DNA from: Candidatus Coproplasma stercoravium
GTDB lineage: Bacteria > Bacillota > Clostridia > Christensenellales > Borkfalkiaceae
Direction of reading: 5' to 3'
Length of the DNA: 64,000 nucleotides
Assembly: GCA_018713165.1 (NCBI GenBank)
Contig: DVFR01000020.1
Span: 1-64,000, forward strand
Shown here: positions 7,344-16,089 of the stretch, piece after piece
Layout: every line of letters starts with the position of its first letter
Numbering within the stretch: position 1 is the stretch's first letter
Translations under genes and position numbers: made by a program
The notes under the pieces: generated by a model
The model's input: only the letters and a program-made list of their open reading frames with translations
What the model was told of the DNA's origin: nothing
Database searches by the model: none

Positions 7344-8417
7344 ATGAAAAAATTCAACGTGGGCGTTATCGGCGCCACGGGCATGGTGGGACAGCGTTTC
7401 CTGCTCTTGCTCGAAAATCATCCCTGGTTCAACGTAACCTGCCTTGCCGCATCCTCTTCCTCCGCGGGAAAGAAGTATAAAGATGCGCTCCGCCGCTGGC
7501 ACATGAGCACGCCCATGCCCGATAAATATGCGGATATGGTCGTTTATGACGCCTCTGCCGACAAGGAGAAAATTGCCTCCTCGGTAGACTTCTGCTTCTG
7601 CGCGGTAAACATGAAAAAGGACGAGATAAAGGAGCTCGAGTATGCGTATGCAAAGCTCGAATGCCCGATAGTTTCCAACAACAGCGCGCACCGCTTTACG
7701 CCCGACGTGCCCATGGTTATCCCCGAGATAAATGCAGACCATATTTCGGTTATAGACGCGCAGAAGAAGCGCCTGGGCACCAAACGCGGCTTTATAGCGG
7801 TGAAGAGCAACTGCTCGCTGCAATCTTACGTTCCGCTTTTGCACCCGCTTAAAAAATACGGAATAAAGAGCGCGGCCGTTACCACATATCAGGCGATATC
7901 GGGCGCAGGCAAGACCTTTGAGACAATGCCCGAGATTATCGACAATATAATACCCTACATCGGCGGCGAAGAGGAAAAAAGCGAAAAAGAGCCGCTTAAA
8001 ATCTGGGGCAAAGTTGAGGGCGGCGAGATAGTGCCCGCCTCCTCCCCCGCGATAACAGCGCAGTGCCTGCGCGTTCCCGTATCGGACGGACACACCGCGG
8101 CGGTATTCGTAAACTTTGAGAACAAGCCGACCAAGGAAGAAATTCTCTCCGCGTGGGAAAATTTTGAGGGCGAACCCCAGAGGCTCAACCTCCCCTCCGC
8201 GCCCAGACAGTTCATACATTATTTTGAAGAGGACAACCGCCCCCAGGCAAAGCTCGACAGAATGACCGAAAACGGCATGGCCGTTTGCGCGGGCAGGCTT
8301 AGGGAAGACAATGTGTTCGACTATAAATTCGTCGGACTTTCGCACAACACCCTCCGCGGCGCGGCGGGCGGCGCGGTACTTTTAGCCGAACTTCTTGCGG
8401 CGAAGGGATATATTTAA
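7344..8417 (+). CDS. asd: Aspartate-semialdehyde dehydrogenase
   Basis: Converts aspartyl phosphate to aspartate semialdehyde with NADPH, the branch-point substrate for lysine/diaminopimelate and threonine. The 357-residue protein has the N-terminal nucleotide-binding motif GVIGATGMVGQRF, the catalytic cysteine Cys157 in KSNCSLQ, and the dimer-domain histidine in SDGHTAAVFV. The IPEIN motif and length place it in the archaeal/fungal-type branch rather than the classic E. coli branch. The frame is open upstream to 7086, but that part overlaps the riboswitch; the ATG at 7344 follows TTGGAG and begins MKKFNVGVIG. Expression should fall when lysine is abundant. dapA and dapB follow ~600 bases downstream. 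Confidence 0.95.
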   Translation: MKKFNVGVIGATGMVGQRFLLLLENHPWFNVTCLAASSSSAGKKYKDALRRWHMSTPMPDKYADMVVYDASADKEKIASSVDFCFCAVNMKKDEIKELEYAYAKLECPIVSNNSAHRFTPDVPMVIPEINADHISVIDAQKKRLGTKRGFIAVKSNCSLQSYVPLLHPLKKYGIKSAAVTTYQAISGAGKTFETMPEIIDNIIPYIGGEEEKSEKEPLKIWGKVEGGEIVPASSPAITAQCLRVPVSDGHTAAVFVNFENKPTKEEILSAWENFEGEPQRLNLPSAPRQFIHYFEEDNRPQAKLDRMTENGMAVCAGRLREDNVFDYKFVGLSHNTLRGAAGGAVLLAELLAAKGYI

Positions 8418-8419
8418 AT

Positions 8420-8609
8420 TCTCACAGATTTTCCTTTTGGTGACAAAGGAAAATCTTCGTGATTTCGGGGAGCCAGCTCCCCCTTGCCCCGATTTTTAGA
8501 AGCTCTCTTATTATATAATCGGGGCAATTCCCCTTTGGTGAGCCCGCTTACGCGGCAAATTGAGTCGCGCTAACGCAGGGAAACCCTGCTTGCGCACATT
8601 ATTTTTTAT
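8420..8609 (+). repeat. Multi-hairpin intergenic element, copy B
   Basis: The most complete copy. Stems: AGATTTTCCTTT/AAAGGAAAATCT (8426-8456 region), GGGGAGC/GCTCCCC (8467-8482 region), GCCCCGAT (8486-8493) with ATCGGGGC (8518-8525), CCCGC/GCGG around 8543-8555, GCAGGG (8575-8580) with CCCTGC (8584-8589). The linker AAATTGAGTC (8557-8566) and the end TTGCGCACATTATT are shared with other copies. It starts three bases after the asd stop. Confidence 0.78.
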
Positions 8610-8635
8610 TAACAGCACATTATTTTTTATTAACA
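8594..8635. repeat. Perfect 21-bp tandem duplication
   Basis: The unit beginning GCACATTATTTTTTATTAA occurs at 8594-8614 and again, identically, at 8615-8635, at the 3' edge of hairpin element B. This looks like a recent slippage duplication. Confidence 0.85.
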
Positions 8636-8637
8636 CT

Positions 8638-8816
8638 TGTCATTTCGACTGAAGCCGAAGGCGAAACGGAGAAATCTATTCCGCATTAAAGCCTCCTTTA
8701 ATGCTTTAGTTTTAAGGGAGCTGGCACGGACGAGCTATGCGAGACCGTAACGGAGGGATTGCCGCACATACCTATCCCCCTTTAATTTCCCCTTAAGCAA
8801 AGGGGGACGAGGGGCC
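8638..8816. repeat. Cluster of three short dispersed repeats
   Basis: Three families lie in a row: 8638-8684, the GTCATTTCGAC...GGAGAAATCT type; 8703-8756, the AATCCCTC(A/C)GT...CTCCCTT type in minus orientation; and 8770-8816, the CCCCCTTTAA...AAAGGGGGAC hairpin type. All three recur elsewhere in the window (12.8-13.1, 16.9, 23.8-24.2, 32.8, 37.2 and 59.6 kb). The rest of the gap to dapA (8817-9023) holds one GCATATATGCGG motif (8936-8947) and the dapA ribosome binding site. Confidence 0.75.
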
Positions 8817-9023
8817 ACATGTATGCTCACACGCCGCAAGGTTGCACAAAGTGCAATCCATAACGCCGACGAAGGCGGTTCATCACCCATCCGCGGCGAA
8901 GCCGCTCATCACTTGCCGCAGGCACCATTGCCCTGCATATATGCGGCAATTAACTTGCAAAAGTCAATTATTTTAAAATTACAAAATATTATAATAAAGA
9001 GAAAATATAGCGGAGGCATTGAT

Positions 9024-9914
9024 ATGGTAGGTTTCTTTAAGGGAACGGCGACGGCGATGATTACTCCCTTCAAAAAAGACGGGAGCATTAACTTCGACGC
9101 GTTCGCGAAAATGATTGAATACCAGATTGAAAACGGCACGGATATGCTGCTCGTGCTCGGCACCACGGGCGAGCCGCCCACGATGACCGAGGAGGAAAAA
9201 GAGGCGCTTATGCGCTTTACCGTCGAAAAGGTGAACGGGCGCGTCAAAGTAATGTTCGGCTGCGGCTCCAACAGCACGGCTCACGCCGTTGAGATGGCAA
9301 AGCTGGGCGAAAAGCTGGGCGCCGACGGACTTTTAGCCGTGACCCCCTACTACAACAAATGCACGCAGAAGGGCATAGTGGCCTACTATAAGGCCATATG
9401 CGAGGCGGTAAGCGTGCCGGTGATAGCCTACAACGTGCCTCCCCGCACGGGCGTGAACATTCTCCCCGCCACCGCGGAAGAACTTGCAAATATACCCAAC
9501 ATGGCGGGCATTAAAGAGGCGTGCGGCAACATGGAGCAGATTTGCGAGACCATGAGAAGAGTGCGCGGCAAGATGGACGTATATTCGGGCGACGACAACC
9601 TGAACGTGCCCATTCTCGCCATAGGCGGCGCGGGACTCATTTCGGTAGTTTCGAACATTGCGCCGAAAGAGTGCAAACAGGTTTACGAATATATGGCTGC
9701 GCACGACTTAGACAGGGCAAACGAGCTCGAAGATAAGCTCCTCCCCCTGATTGACGCATGCTTTGTTGAAGTAAACCCCATACCCGTGAAATACGGCTGC
9801 GACGTGATAGGCCTTGAGGCAGGGCTTCCCCGCCCTCCCCTCACCGAGCTTGAGGACGCGCACAAGAAAATAATGGACGAATGTATTAAAAATTTAGGAC
9901 TTAAAAAGGTATGA
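9024..9914 (+). CDS. dapA: 4-hydroxy-tetrahydrodipicolinate synthase
   Basis: Condenses pyruvate with aspartate semialdehyde, the first committed step of the lysine/diaminopimelate branch. The 296-residue TIM-barrel protein has the Thr47-Thr48 pair in LGTTGE, Tyr136 in IAYNVPPRTG, and the Schiff-base lysine Lys164 in AGIKEACG, each about three residues beyond the E. coli positions. An upstream open extension to 8823 is rejected: GCGGAGG at 9010-9016 directs the ATG at 9024 and the usual family length fits. It overlaps dapB by four bases. No separate riboswitch is seen in front of dapA, so it may depend on readthrough from asd or on an unrecognised promoter. Confidence 0.96.
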   Translation: MVGFFKGTATAMITPFKKDGSINFDAFAKMIEYQIENGTDMLLVLGTTGEPPTMTEEEKEALMRFTVEKVNGRVKVMFGCGSNSTAHAVEMAKLGEKLGADGLLAVTPYYNKCTQKGIVAYYKAICEAVSVPVIAYNVPPRTGVNILPATAEELANIPNMAGIKEACGNMEQICETMRRVRGKMDVYSGDDNLNVPILAIGGAGLISVVSNIAPKECKQVYEYMAAHDLDRANELEDKLLPLIDACFVEVNPIPVKYGCDVIGLEAGLPRPPLTELEDAHKKIMDECIKNLGLKKV

Positions 9915-10666
9915 TAAAGGTACTCGTTTGCGGCATTGCAGGACATATGGGCCGCAATATATGCGATTTATTGAAGGATGACGGCGAAGCGGAAGCAGTT
10001 TGCGGCGTCGACCTGCACACGCCCGAAAATTTTGCGGGAAAGGTTTACAAGACCTTTGCCGAGGTGAACGAAAAAGTCGACGTTGTGATTGACTTCTCCT
10101 CCCCCGCCTGCCTTGAAAGCGAAATGGAATACTGCATAAAACACGGCGTGCCCGCCGTAATCGCGGCGACGGGATACACCGCCGGACAGCTTGCGTACAT
10201 AGACGAGTGCGCGAAAAAGATTGCCGTATTCCGCACGGCGAACTTCTCGGTCGGGGTAAACCTCCTCGTAAAGCTCGTGAAGGAGGCTGCTGAATTTTTG
10301 GGCGAAAAGTTCGACATAGAGATTGTCGAAAAGCACCATAACTTAAAAAAGGACGCGCCCAGCGGCACGGCGCTCATGCTTGCCGACAGCGTAAATTCCG
10401 CCTTCGCGGATAAAAAGCCCTACGTATGCGGCAGAGAGGGAATGGTCGGCGCGCGCGGCAGGGAGATAGGCCTGCACGCCGTACGCGGCGGCACGATAGT
10501 CGGCGAACACGAGGTTATGTTCTGCGGCGAGGACGAAATTATAACGCTTTCGCACTCGGCGCGCTCCAAAAAGGTGTTCGCGGCGGGCGCAATCCGCGCG
10601 GCAAAGTGGATAGTCGGCAAACCCGCGGGCATATACGACATGAATAACGTTTTATCGGGCATCTGA
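9911..10666 (+). CDS. dapB: 4-hydroxy-tetrahydrodipicolinate reductase
   Basis: Reduces the DapA product with NAD(P)H to tetrahydrodipicolinate. The 251-residue protein has the N-terminal dinucleotide motif GIAGHMGRN and the signature EKHHNLKKDAPSGTA carrying the catalytic histidine and lysine. Its start overlaps the dapA stop (ATGA), so the two are translationally coupled. A strong bidirectional terminator follows. With asd and dapA it supplies diaminopimelate for peptidoglycan, lysine for protein, and dipicolinate precursor for spores in organisms that sporulate. Confidence 0.96.
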   Translation: MIKVLVCGIAGHMGRNICDLLKDDGEAEAVCGVDLHTPENFAGKVYKTFAEVNEKVDVVIDFSSPACLESEMEYCIKHGVPAVIAATGYTAGQLAYIDECAKKIAVFRTANFSVGVNLLVKLVKEAAEFLGEKFDIEIVEKHHNLKKDAPSGTALMLADSVNSAFADKKPYVCGREGMVGARGREIGLHAVRGGTIVGEHEVMFCGEDEIITLSHSARSKKVFAAGAIRAAKWIVGKPAGIYDMNNVLSGI

Positions 10667-10686
10667 TTTTTTAATTTTGAAAAATT

Positions 10687-10725
10687 AAGCCGCGGCGCGC
10701 AATGTTTTGCGCGCCGCGGCTTTTT
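10687..10725. terminator. Bidirectional terminator between dapB and the acyltransferase
   Basis: AAGCCGCGGCGCGCAA pairs with its complement around a TGTT loop, with T/A tracts on both sides. It serves the converging dapB (+) and acyltransferase (-). Confidence 0.88.
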
Positions 10726-10786
10726 AATTGTAAACGATACGGTTTATCTGCAAATTGCCCCGCATATATGCGCGAAACAACGCTGT

Positions 10787-11695
10787 TTACACCTTGCTTG
10801 CCGCAACTTTTTGTTTATTCTCTTCGGCGTTTATCTCGGTAAACTCCTCGGCAAGTTCTCTCAGCATCGCGACGCGCTTTTTACCGCGCGAACGGGCGGC
10901 GACCTGCGCCCCGTTGAGCGCCGAGGCAAGCTGAGGGTTGCCAATCTTGTAATAGTCGCAATATACGCAGTCGCTGAGTTTTGCACGCCCGCACATAGCC
11001 TCGTAAACCTGAGCCCTGAGGCTTTCGGCCTTTTCTTTGAGCGTTTCGCCCTCGGCGAAGAACGGGCCGTCGACATAGACGACCTTTTTGGGCTTGCGCG
11101 AGAATTTGCGGCGCCTGTAAACGGTGGTGTACGCAAACACGGGCACGCCGCACTTAGCGGGATATTTGAACGACGCCGCGCCGAAGGGGCGTATGCCCGT
11201 ATAGTACGGCCAGATGTGCGCCTCGGGATAAATTGCCACCCAGTGCCCGCTCTTTGCAGCCTCCTCGATATCTGCTGAAAAGTTTTTCAGTCCGTGCAGG
11301 TCGGTCGGCACGGGCACGCCGCCGAGCATCCGCACAAGTCCGCCCGCCCCCTTTATCGAAACAGCGTCGGAATTGACTACGATATCCGCGGTGCGGGGGA
11401 AGGCAATGCGCGTGGGATTCATCGCGTCGGTGAGATATGCGGTATGGTTGCCGTAGATGAACGCGCCGCCCTTTTTGTAGCCGCGCATGACGCGCTTGTT
11501 CTTCACGCGGGTTAAAAGAGAGCTTACGAGCATGATAAGCGGCGTTGCAAATACCTTATAGACGAGGAAACGCCCGAATTTCCAGCCGCCGTCGGTACGC
11601 ACGAATTTGTAGTCTTTGGGGAGCTGTCTTTTTTTGATTTTTGTGCCTGCGAAGTCGTCGTTGAGCTCGTCGCAGTAGTAGTATATTCTTTTCAT
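10787..11695 (-). CDS. PlsC-family 1-acylglycerol-3-phosphate acyltransferase-like protein
   Basis: A 302-residue protein with the PlsC acyltransferase motifs: the catalytic HX4D in GNHTAYLTDA (around residue 82), the glycerol-phosphate binding block with GGVPVPTDLHGLKNF, and the later motif IYPEAHIWP (around residue 156). It likely transfers an acyl chain to a lysophospholipid at the membrane. A hydrophobic segment (FATPLIMLVSSLLT, about residues 50-63) may anchor it. The strong GAGAGGG ribosome binding site supports the ATG at 11695. The exact acceptor is not readable; it could be a lipid A-like or phosphatidate-forming acyltransferase homologue. Confidence 0.85.
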   Translation of the reverse strand: MKRIYYYCDELNDDFAGTKIKKRQLPKDYKFVRTDGGWKFGRFLVYKVFATPLIMLVSSLLTRVKNKRVMRGYKKGGAFIYGNHTAYLTDAMNPTRIAFPRTADIVVNSDAVSIKGAGGLVRMLGGVPVPTDLHGLKNFSADIEEAAKSGHWVAIYPEAHIWPYYTGIRPFGAASFKYPAKCGVPVFAYTTVYRRRKFSRKPKKVVYVDGPFFAEGETLKEKAESLRAQVYEAMCGRAKLSDCVYCDYYKIGNPQLASALNGAQVAARSRGKKRVAMLRELAEEFTEINAEENKQKVAASKV

Positions 11696-11779
11696 ATAGT
11701 CCCTCTCTGCCTTTTACAATTTATTTATAATTTATGAATATCAATTTTTTATAAATTAAATGTAAACATAATGTAAATT

Positions 11780-11826
11780 TTAAAAAAGCCGCCGCGCGGC
11801 GCAAAAACTGCGCCGCGCGGCGGCTT
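11780..11826 (-). terminator. Terminator, read on the minus strand
   Basis: A long stem AAGCCGCCGCGCGGCGCA with its complement. On the minus strand it is followed by TTTTTTAAAATTT. It lies between the LysR gene and the acyltransferase start and gives a second stop for LysR transcripts. Confidence 0.75.
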
Positions 11827-11856
11827 ATTAACGGCTTATTATATAATACGGCATAT

Positions 11857-11884
11857 AAAAAAGGCGGCAATGCGCCGCCTTTTG
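11857..11884 (-). terminator. Terminator of the LysR gene
   Basis: AAGGCGGC/GCCGCCTT-type stem directly after the LysR stop, followed on the minus strand by TTTTTTATAT. Confidence 0.75.
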
Positions 11885-11889
11885 TTTAT

Positions 11890-12771
11890 TTACTGAAAGA
11901 GTGCGATAAATTCGCGCAGGGCGAAGGGAACGGGGACGTTTTTGGGAAGCGCCAGCCCGACCCCGCGCACGGGGAGCGAGGGCGTTACGTTGACTTCGAA
12001 GAGTTCGCCGCTTTCGAGTTTCTTTGAGCAGTACTCGCGCGGAACGCAGCCTATGCCCATTCCCTTTACCGCAAGTTTGAGCATCAAATCCCAGTTTGCA
12101 ACCTCTATATCGGGCTGGAGCACAAGTCCGAGCGTGGCGAGGTACCCGTCGACCGCGCGGCGGGCGACGGTGTTCTGTTCCATCATCAAAAGGGGATATT
12201 CCTGCAAAGTCTTTATCGAAACCGCCCTGCCTTTGAGCTCGGAGAAACGGTCGCTCGCGACGAAGATATCGCTTAAAAGGCTGACGCTGCCCGAGAGCAT
12301 TACGTCCTTGTCGTCTATCGGCAGGTTTAAAAACACGATATCGCACTTGTTGTCTTTGAGCTGGGCTATCGTGTCGAGCGTTGTGCCCGTTATAAGGTCG
12401 AACTTGACTGCGGGGTACTTGTCGTGATACTCGGCAATCTTGTCGGCGAGAATGTTCGAGAAGATTGAGTCGGTCGCGCCGACGCGTATGGTGCCGGTGG
12501 CCGTCGTTTTAAGCTCTATGAGCGTATTTTCGGCGCTGTCTAAAAGGTTGAGCGCCTCCTCCACCTTGGGAAAAATTATCTTTCCGCCCTGAACGGAGAG
12601 CTCCATTCCCCTGTGCGTGCGGTTGAAGAGCGTTGCCCCGAGCTGACTTTCGAGCTGTTTTATAGCCTGCGACACCGCGGGCTGGGATATGTAGAGTTCC
12701 TCTGCCGCCTTAGTAAGGCTGCCGCACTTCGCAACGGTGTAAAATACCCTGTAAAGTTCAAGATTTACCAT
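11890..12771 (-). CDS. LysR-family transcriptional regulator
   Basis: A 293-residue regulator with the LysR helix-turn-helix at residues 1-60: FYTVAKCGSLTKAAEELYISQPAVSQAIKQLE. The C-terminal ~200 residues form the two-lobed effector-binding domain (GTIRVGATDSIFS... start of lobe 1). The effector is unknown. No divergent target gene lies next to it: the upstream 640 bases are filled with repeats and the nearest gene, mnmE, is on the same strand. It therefore may regulate itself or a distant gene. The start ATG at 12771 gives the canonical N-terminus MVNLELYRVFYTV. Confidence 0.9.
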   Translation of the reverse strand: MVNLELYRVFYTVAKCGSLTKAAEELYISQPAVSQAIKQLESQLGATLFNRTHRGMELSVQGGKIIFPKVEEALNLLDSAENTLIELKTTATGTIRVGATDSIFSNILADKIAEYHDKYPAVKFDLITGTTLDTIAQLKDNKCDIVFLNLPIDDKDVMLSGSVSLLSDIFVASDRFSELKGRAVSIKTLQEYPLLMMEQNTVARRAVDGYLATLGLVLQPDIEVANWDLMLKLAVKGMGIGCVPREYCSKKLESGELFEVNVTPSLPVRGVGLALPKNVPVPFALREFIALFQ

Positions 12772-12849
12772 TTTTTGTGCCTCTCATAGAAATCCAATAT
12801 TTTATACGGAAAGATAGAGCAAAGCAAAATAATGCCACGATTGCTTAGA

Positions 12850-13080
12850 ACTCTATCCCCCTTTAAATCCCCCTTAAGCAAAGGGGGACGAGAGGGCGCA
12901 CCTTGTTGCGCCGCTCCACTTTACATACTCCTTAAAAAGTGAGTTCTGAATTGCGGAATAATTTTTCTAAAATAAATAATGTCGCAAGGCGGCTATGTCT
13001 CTTACGGAATTATGCGACAAAGACATTACAATCCCTCAGTCGCGTTCCGCGCCAGCTCCCTTTGCACAAGGGAGCCTTAT
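12850..13080. repeat. Short dispersed repeats in the LysR-mnmE gap
   Basis: 12851-12895 is a CCCCCTTTAAATCCCCCTTA / AAAGGGGGAC hairpin repeat, a near copy of 8770-8816. 13028-13077 is an AATCCCTCAGTCGCG...AAGGGAGCC repeat, a short copy of the family also at 23831-24061. The sequence between them shows no gene. Confidence 0.7.
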
Positions 13081-13139
13081 TGCGAAATAAACTAATTAAT
13101 TTATAAATAACATGCGAATCTAATACAATTAGCAACTTC

Positions 13140-13394
13140 ACAGAAGCAAGTAAGACACGGAGCGAGCGGAAGCCGTGAAATCCGCGGACTCACTTATAAA
13201 ACTTTAAAGATGCGAGCAAGACGAGGAGCGCGAGGAAAACCTGAGGGAGCTCAGCCATGACCTGCTCGTTTAAACCTCGGAGATACGAGCAGTACGCGGA
13301 GCGTGCGGAAGCCGTGAAGGAGCTTACTTAGAGGTAAGTGACTGAACGGAACCGTAAACGCGACAAAGTAATGCGAAGTATATACGAGGTTTTG
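13140..13394. repeat. Array of related repeat units, last unit 13275-13389
   Basis: Three successive segments share GCGAGCA(A/G)-ACG-GGAGCG-GCGGAAG-like wording (near 13142, 13208 and 13283). The last unit, 13275-13389, is bounded by CCTCG and CGAGG and contains the hairpin CTTACTTAGAGGTAAG. A closely similar copy lies at 32853-32960. Both sit 15-23 bases beyond the 3' end of a minus-strand gene (here mnmE). Confidence 0.75.
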
Positions 13395-13411
13395 CGAATT
13401 AACTACGTAGT

Positions 13412-14746
13412 CTATTTCCCTACGCAGAATTTGGAGAATATAGTATTTATAATCTCCTCCGTGGCGGTGGCGCCCGTAATTTCGCCGAGCGCGTCCCACG
13501 CCTCCTTTATGTCGACGGAGACGATATCGGTGGGGAAAACGCCTATCGCAGACGCCGCAGAGCCGAGAGATTCGGAGACGCGCGCAAGCGTTTTATAGTG
13601 CCTCTCCTCTATCAGAAACGCCTCGTCGGAGGAGGTGCCGCCCGGAAGCGCGGCGCTCTGCATGAGCTTTTTGAGCTCCTCCACCCCCTCGCCCGTGAGC
13701 GCCGAAACCGAGATATCCTCGTTGCCGTCGGGCCTGTCGGAGATGTCGCGCTTGTTGCGCACCTTTATCGCGGGGCAGGGGCATGCCTTGCGGAGCTCCT
13801 CTTCGTCGCCGGAGTATGCGCCCTCATACACGATAAGGGCGACGTCCGCCGCTTCCAGCGCGCGGCGCGCGCGCTTTATGCCGAGCTTTTCAATCTCGCC
13901 TGCGTCCTCGCGTATGCCCGCCGTGTCGTACAGGTTGAACCTGACCCCGCCGAGCTCCATAGAGCCTTCAACCACGTCGCGCGTGGTGCCCGCAGAGGAG
14001 GAAACTATCGCCTTGTCGTAGCCCAGAAGGGCATTTAAAAGCGAGCTTTTGCCCGCGTTCGGCTTGCCGCAGATTGCCACCGAAACGCCGTTTTTTATCT
14101 TTTTGCCCCCGTCATATGCCGCGACGAGTTTATCCGTACGCTCTTTGAGCGAGAGCAGAATCTGCTTTATGTCCGAAAGTTCGCTCCTCTCGATGTCCTC
14201 TTCGGGATAGTCGACGTCGGCGCCTATTTTTGCGAGCACGTCGGTGAGCTTATCCTGTATTTCCTCCGCCTCTTTTGTAAGCCTGCCCGAGTATAACAGG
14301 CTGCCCGCGCGCACCTCGGCAGAGCTTTGGCCGTTTATCATGTCGGCCATGCCCTCCGCCGCCGAGAGCGAAATTTTACCGTTTACAAAGGCGCGCATCG
14401 TGAACTCGCCCGCCTTTGCGGGGCGCGCGCCCGCGGCAAGCACCGCCCTTAAAACCGCGCGCGAGAGCTCTACGCCGCCGTGGCAGTGCAGCTCTACGAC
14501 GTCCTCGCCCGTAAAGGAGTGCGGTGCTTTGAAATACACGCACAGACCGAAATCGGTTATGCCGCCCGCCGCCGTTATGTTGCCCGAATACATGTATCTG
14601 GGCTTAAATTTTTTAACCGCCGTTTTGCCCGACGGGGAAAAGACTTTTTCCGCAACCGGGAGGGCTTCGGCGCCGCTTATTCTTATTATGGCAACGCCGC
14701 CCGCAGCGGGCGCCGTGGAGATTGCGGCAATACATTCACCGTTCAT
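13412..14746 (-). CDS. mnmE: tRNA uridine-5-carboxymethylaminomethyl modification GTPase MnmE
   Basis: MnmE works with MnmG to install the cmnm5/nm5 group on the wobble uridine of several tRNAs. The 444-residue protein has the N-terminal tetrahydrofolate-binding domain starting IAAISTAPAAGGVAIIRISG, a central GTPase domain with the P-loop CGKPNAGKSSLL, the G3 motif DTAGIRE, and the invariant C-terminal end FCVGK. Length is slightly below the usual 450-460. It is not adjacent to mnmG or rnpA-yidC here, unlike the common Firmicutes arrangement near the origin. Confidence 0.95.
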   Translation of the reverse strand: MNGECIAAISTAPAAGGVAIIRISGAEALPVAEKVFSPSGKTAVKKFKPRYMYSGNITAAGGITDFGLCVYFKAPHSFTGEDVVELHCHGGVELSRAVLRAVLAAGARPAKAGEFTMRAFVNGKISLSAAEGMADMINGQSSAEVRAGSLLYSGRLTKEAEEIQDKLTDVLAKIGADVDYPEEDIERSELSDIKQILLSLKERTDKLVAAYDGGKKIKNGVSVAICGKPNAGKSSLLNALLGYDKAIVSSSAGTTRDVVEGSMELGGVRFNLYDTAGIREDAGEIEKLGIKRARRALEAADVALIVYEGAYSGDEEELRKACPCPAIKVRNKRDISDRPDGNEDISVSALTGEGVEELKKLMQSAALPGGTSSDEAFLIEERHYKTLARVSESLGSAASAIGVFPTDIVSVDIKEAWDALGEITGATATEEIINTIFSKFCVGK

Positions 14747-14867
14747 TTTACAGCCTTAAGAGTGCAAAAAATAAATAATATTAATATAATCTTAATTTAT
14801 ACGTATAACCCTGCGTTATACCTTTAGCTAATTATAACACACATACATAATCTGCGCAAATAATTTA

Positions 14868-14904
14868 AGGGTGTGCAACGCGCTTTAAGCGTTTTGCACA
14901 CCCC
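14868..14904 (-). terminator. Probable terminator of the gene at 14928-15902
   Basis: GGGTGTGCAA...TTGCACACCC stem just after the stop codon. The T-run on the minus strand is weak, so efficiency is uncertain. Confidence 0.6.
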
Positions 14905-14927
14905 GAAAAATTTAGTGATAAAAATTA

Positions 14928-15902
14928 TCAGTTGAACTCGTCGAAAGGCGAACCGCCGTCGGACGAACTTCCGCCGCTGCCGTTTGAGGAGCCATATGGA
15001 TTGCCCTGCGAGGAGCTGCCCGAAGAGCCGCCGCCCTGCGAAGAAGTACCGTACTCGCCGTCGTAAGGGTCGGGCGCGGAAGAGCCCTGCGAGTGACCCT
15101 GATAGTAACCGTTCTGCCCGTCGTATCCGCCGTTGTTTCCTCCGTTATAGCCGCCGCTGTAAGGATTCTGGTTATACTGGTTGCCGTACTGCTGCTGATA
15201 CATGCGGTAGTTGCGCTCGCGCACTTTTCTTATATAGTCGGTATAGCTCATGCCCTTGTTGTTGCGCACGACGTAAATGAGAATGCCCGTGAGGGGAAGA
15301 AGCGCGCCCGCAACTGAGAACCATACGTACTGCCTTGCGGAATAGGTGCGGAAGAACGCCGTGAGAAGCAGAAGTTTGAGCACTATGAACACGAGCTCCA
15401 CCCACGAGAGGATATAGTCGTTCAGATTGCTGAACACCCAGCCCATCCAGTCAAGACTTGCGGGCATACTATCTTTGAATCCGTTAGCATAATAATACAT
15501 GGTTTCGCCAGTATTTACATTTTGCATCGGCGTCCATTTTATATGAATCCAAACCGAGAACGCCGAAACGTAGTAGATAATATAGCCCGCGACGAGCAGA
15601 AGCTCGAGCACAGCAGTGATAACGGCGAAGTGCCTTGCCTTCATTCCGTAAACCTTGTTCTTTTCGGCGCACACGCCTATATAGTACAGATTGAAAAACG
15701 GAACGAACGCCATCCATTTGTTGCCGTAACCCTCGCGCTTTGCGATTGTGAACAGACCGACCGCCTGGAAGATATAAACTATCAAAAAGCAGAGCCCGCC
15801 GACGAGCAGGCATATCCACAGCCTGTTTGTAACAGTCTGGTCCGGGTTCATGCTGAGCGATACGAATAATTCCGCGTAGCTTGCAAACTGAAAAAAATCC
15901 AT
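14928..15902 (-). CDS. Membrane protein with Gly/Ser/Asn-rich C-terminal tail
   Basis: A 324-residue protein with four or five membrane segments in residues 25-220 (LWICLLVGGLCFLIVYIFQAV; FAVITAVLELLLVAGYIIYY; WVELVFIVLKLLLLTAFF; FSVAGALLPLTGILIYVV) and a 100-residue low-complexity tail rich in Gly, Ser, Gln, Asn and Tyr (NPYSGGYNGGNNGG...). The N-terminal part, with AKREGYGNKWMAFVPFFNLY, resembles the Firmicutes DUF5684-like membrane domain; that family call is from memory. The function is unknown. The tail has the composition of disordered, self-associating segments and is likely cytoplasmic. Confidence 0.7.
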   Translation of the reverse strand: MDFFQFASYAELFVSLSMNPDQTVTNRLWICLLVGGLCFLIVYIFQAVGLFTIAKREGYGNKWMAFVPFFNLYYIGVCAEKNKVYGMKARHFAVITAVLELLLVAGYIIYYVSAFSVWIHIKWTPMQNVNTGETMYYYANGFKDSMPASLDWMGWVFSNLNDYILSWVELVFIVLKLLLLTAFFRTYSARQYVWFSVAGALLPLTGILIYVVRNNKGMSYTDYIRKVRERNYRMYQQQYGNQYNQNPYSGGYNGGNNGGYDGQNGYYQGHSQGSSAPDPYDGEYGTSSQGGGSSGSSSQGNPYGSSNGSGGSSSDGGSPFDEFN

Positions 15903-16089
15903 AGCTCTCCGTTAAAATATATTGTTGCTCCGATATATATTATGGTTTATCCGAAAGGTATAAACCGCCTTTTAGATATTTTGCACAAATATTATAATCA
16001 GATCAGGTGTATTAAGTAAAACAGAATTGTGAAAACGCGGTAAAATAAACAGAATTTTTAAAACTTTAAATGGCCTGATTGAGACACGC

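Noticed and set aside
7317-8345. A 342-codon minus-strand open frame opposite asd
   Set aside because: It is an antisense shadow of a secure enzyme gene; composition is typical of a complementary frame.
8823-9023. N-terminal extension of dapA
   Set aside because: The extension runs through repeat sequence; GCGGAGG and family length place the start at 9024.
12772-13411. Possible CRISPR-like array from repeated GCGAGCA units
   Set aside because: Only three imperfect units with irregular spacing and no cas genes; treated as dispersed repeats.
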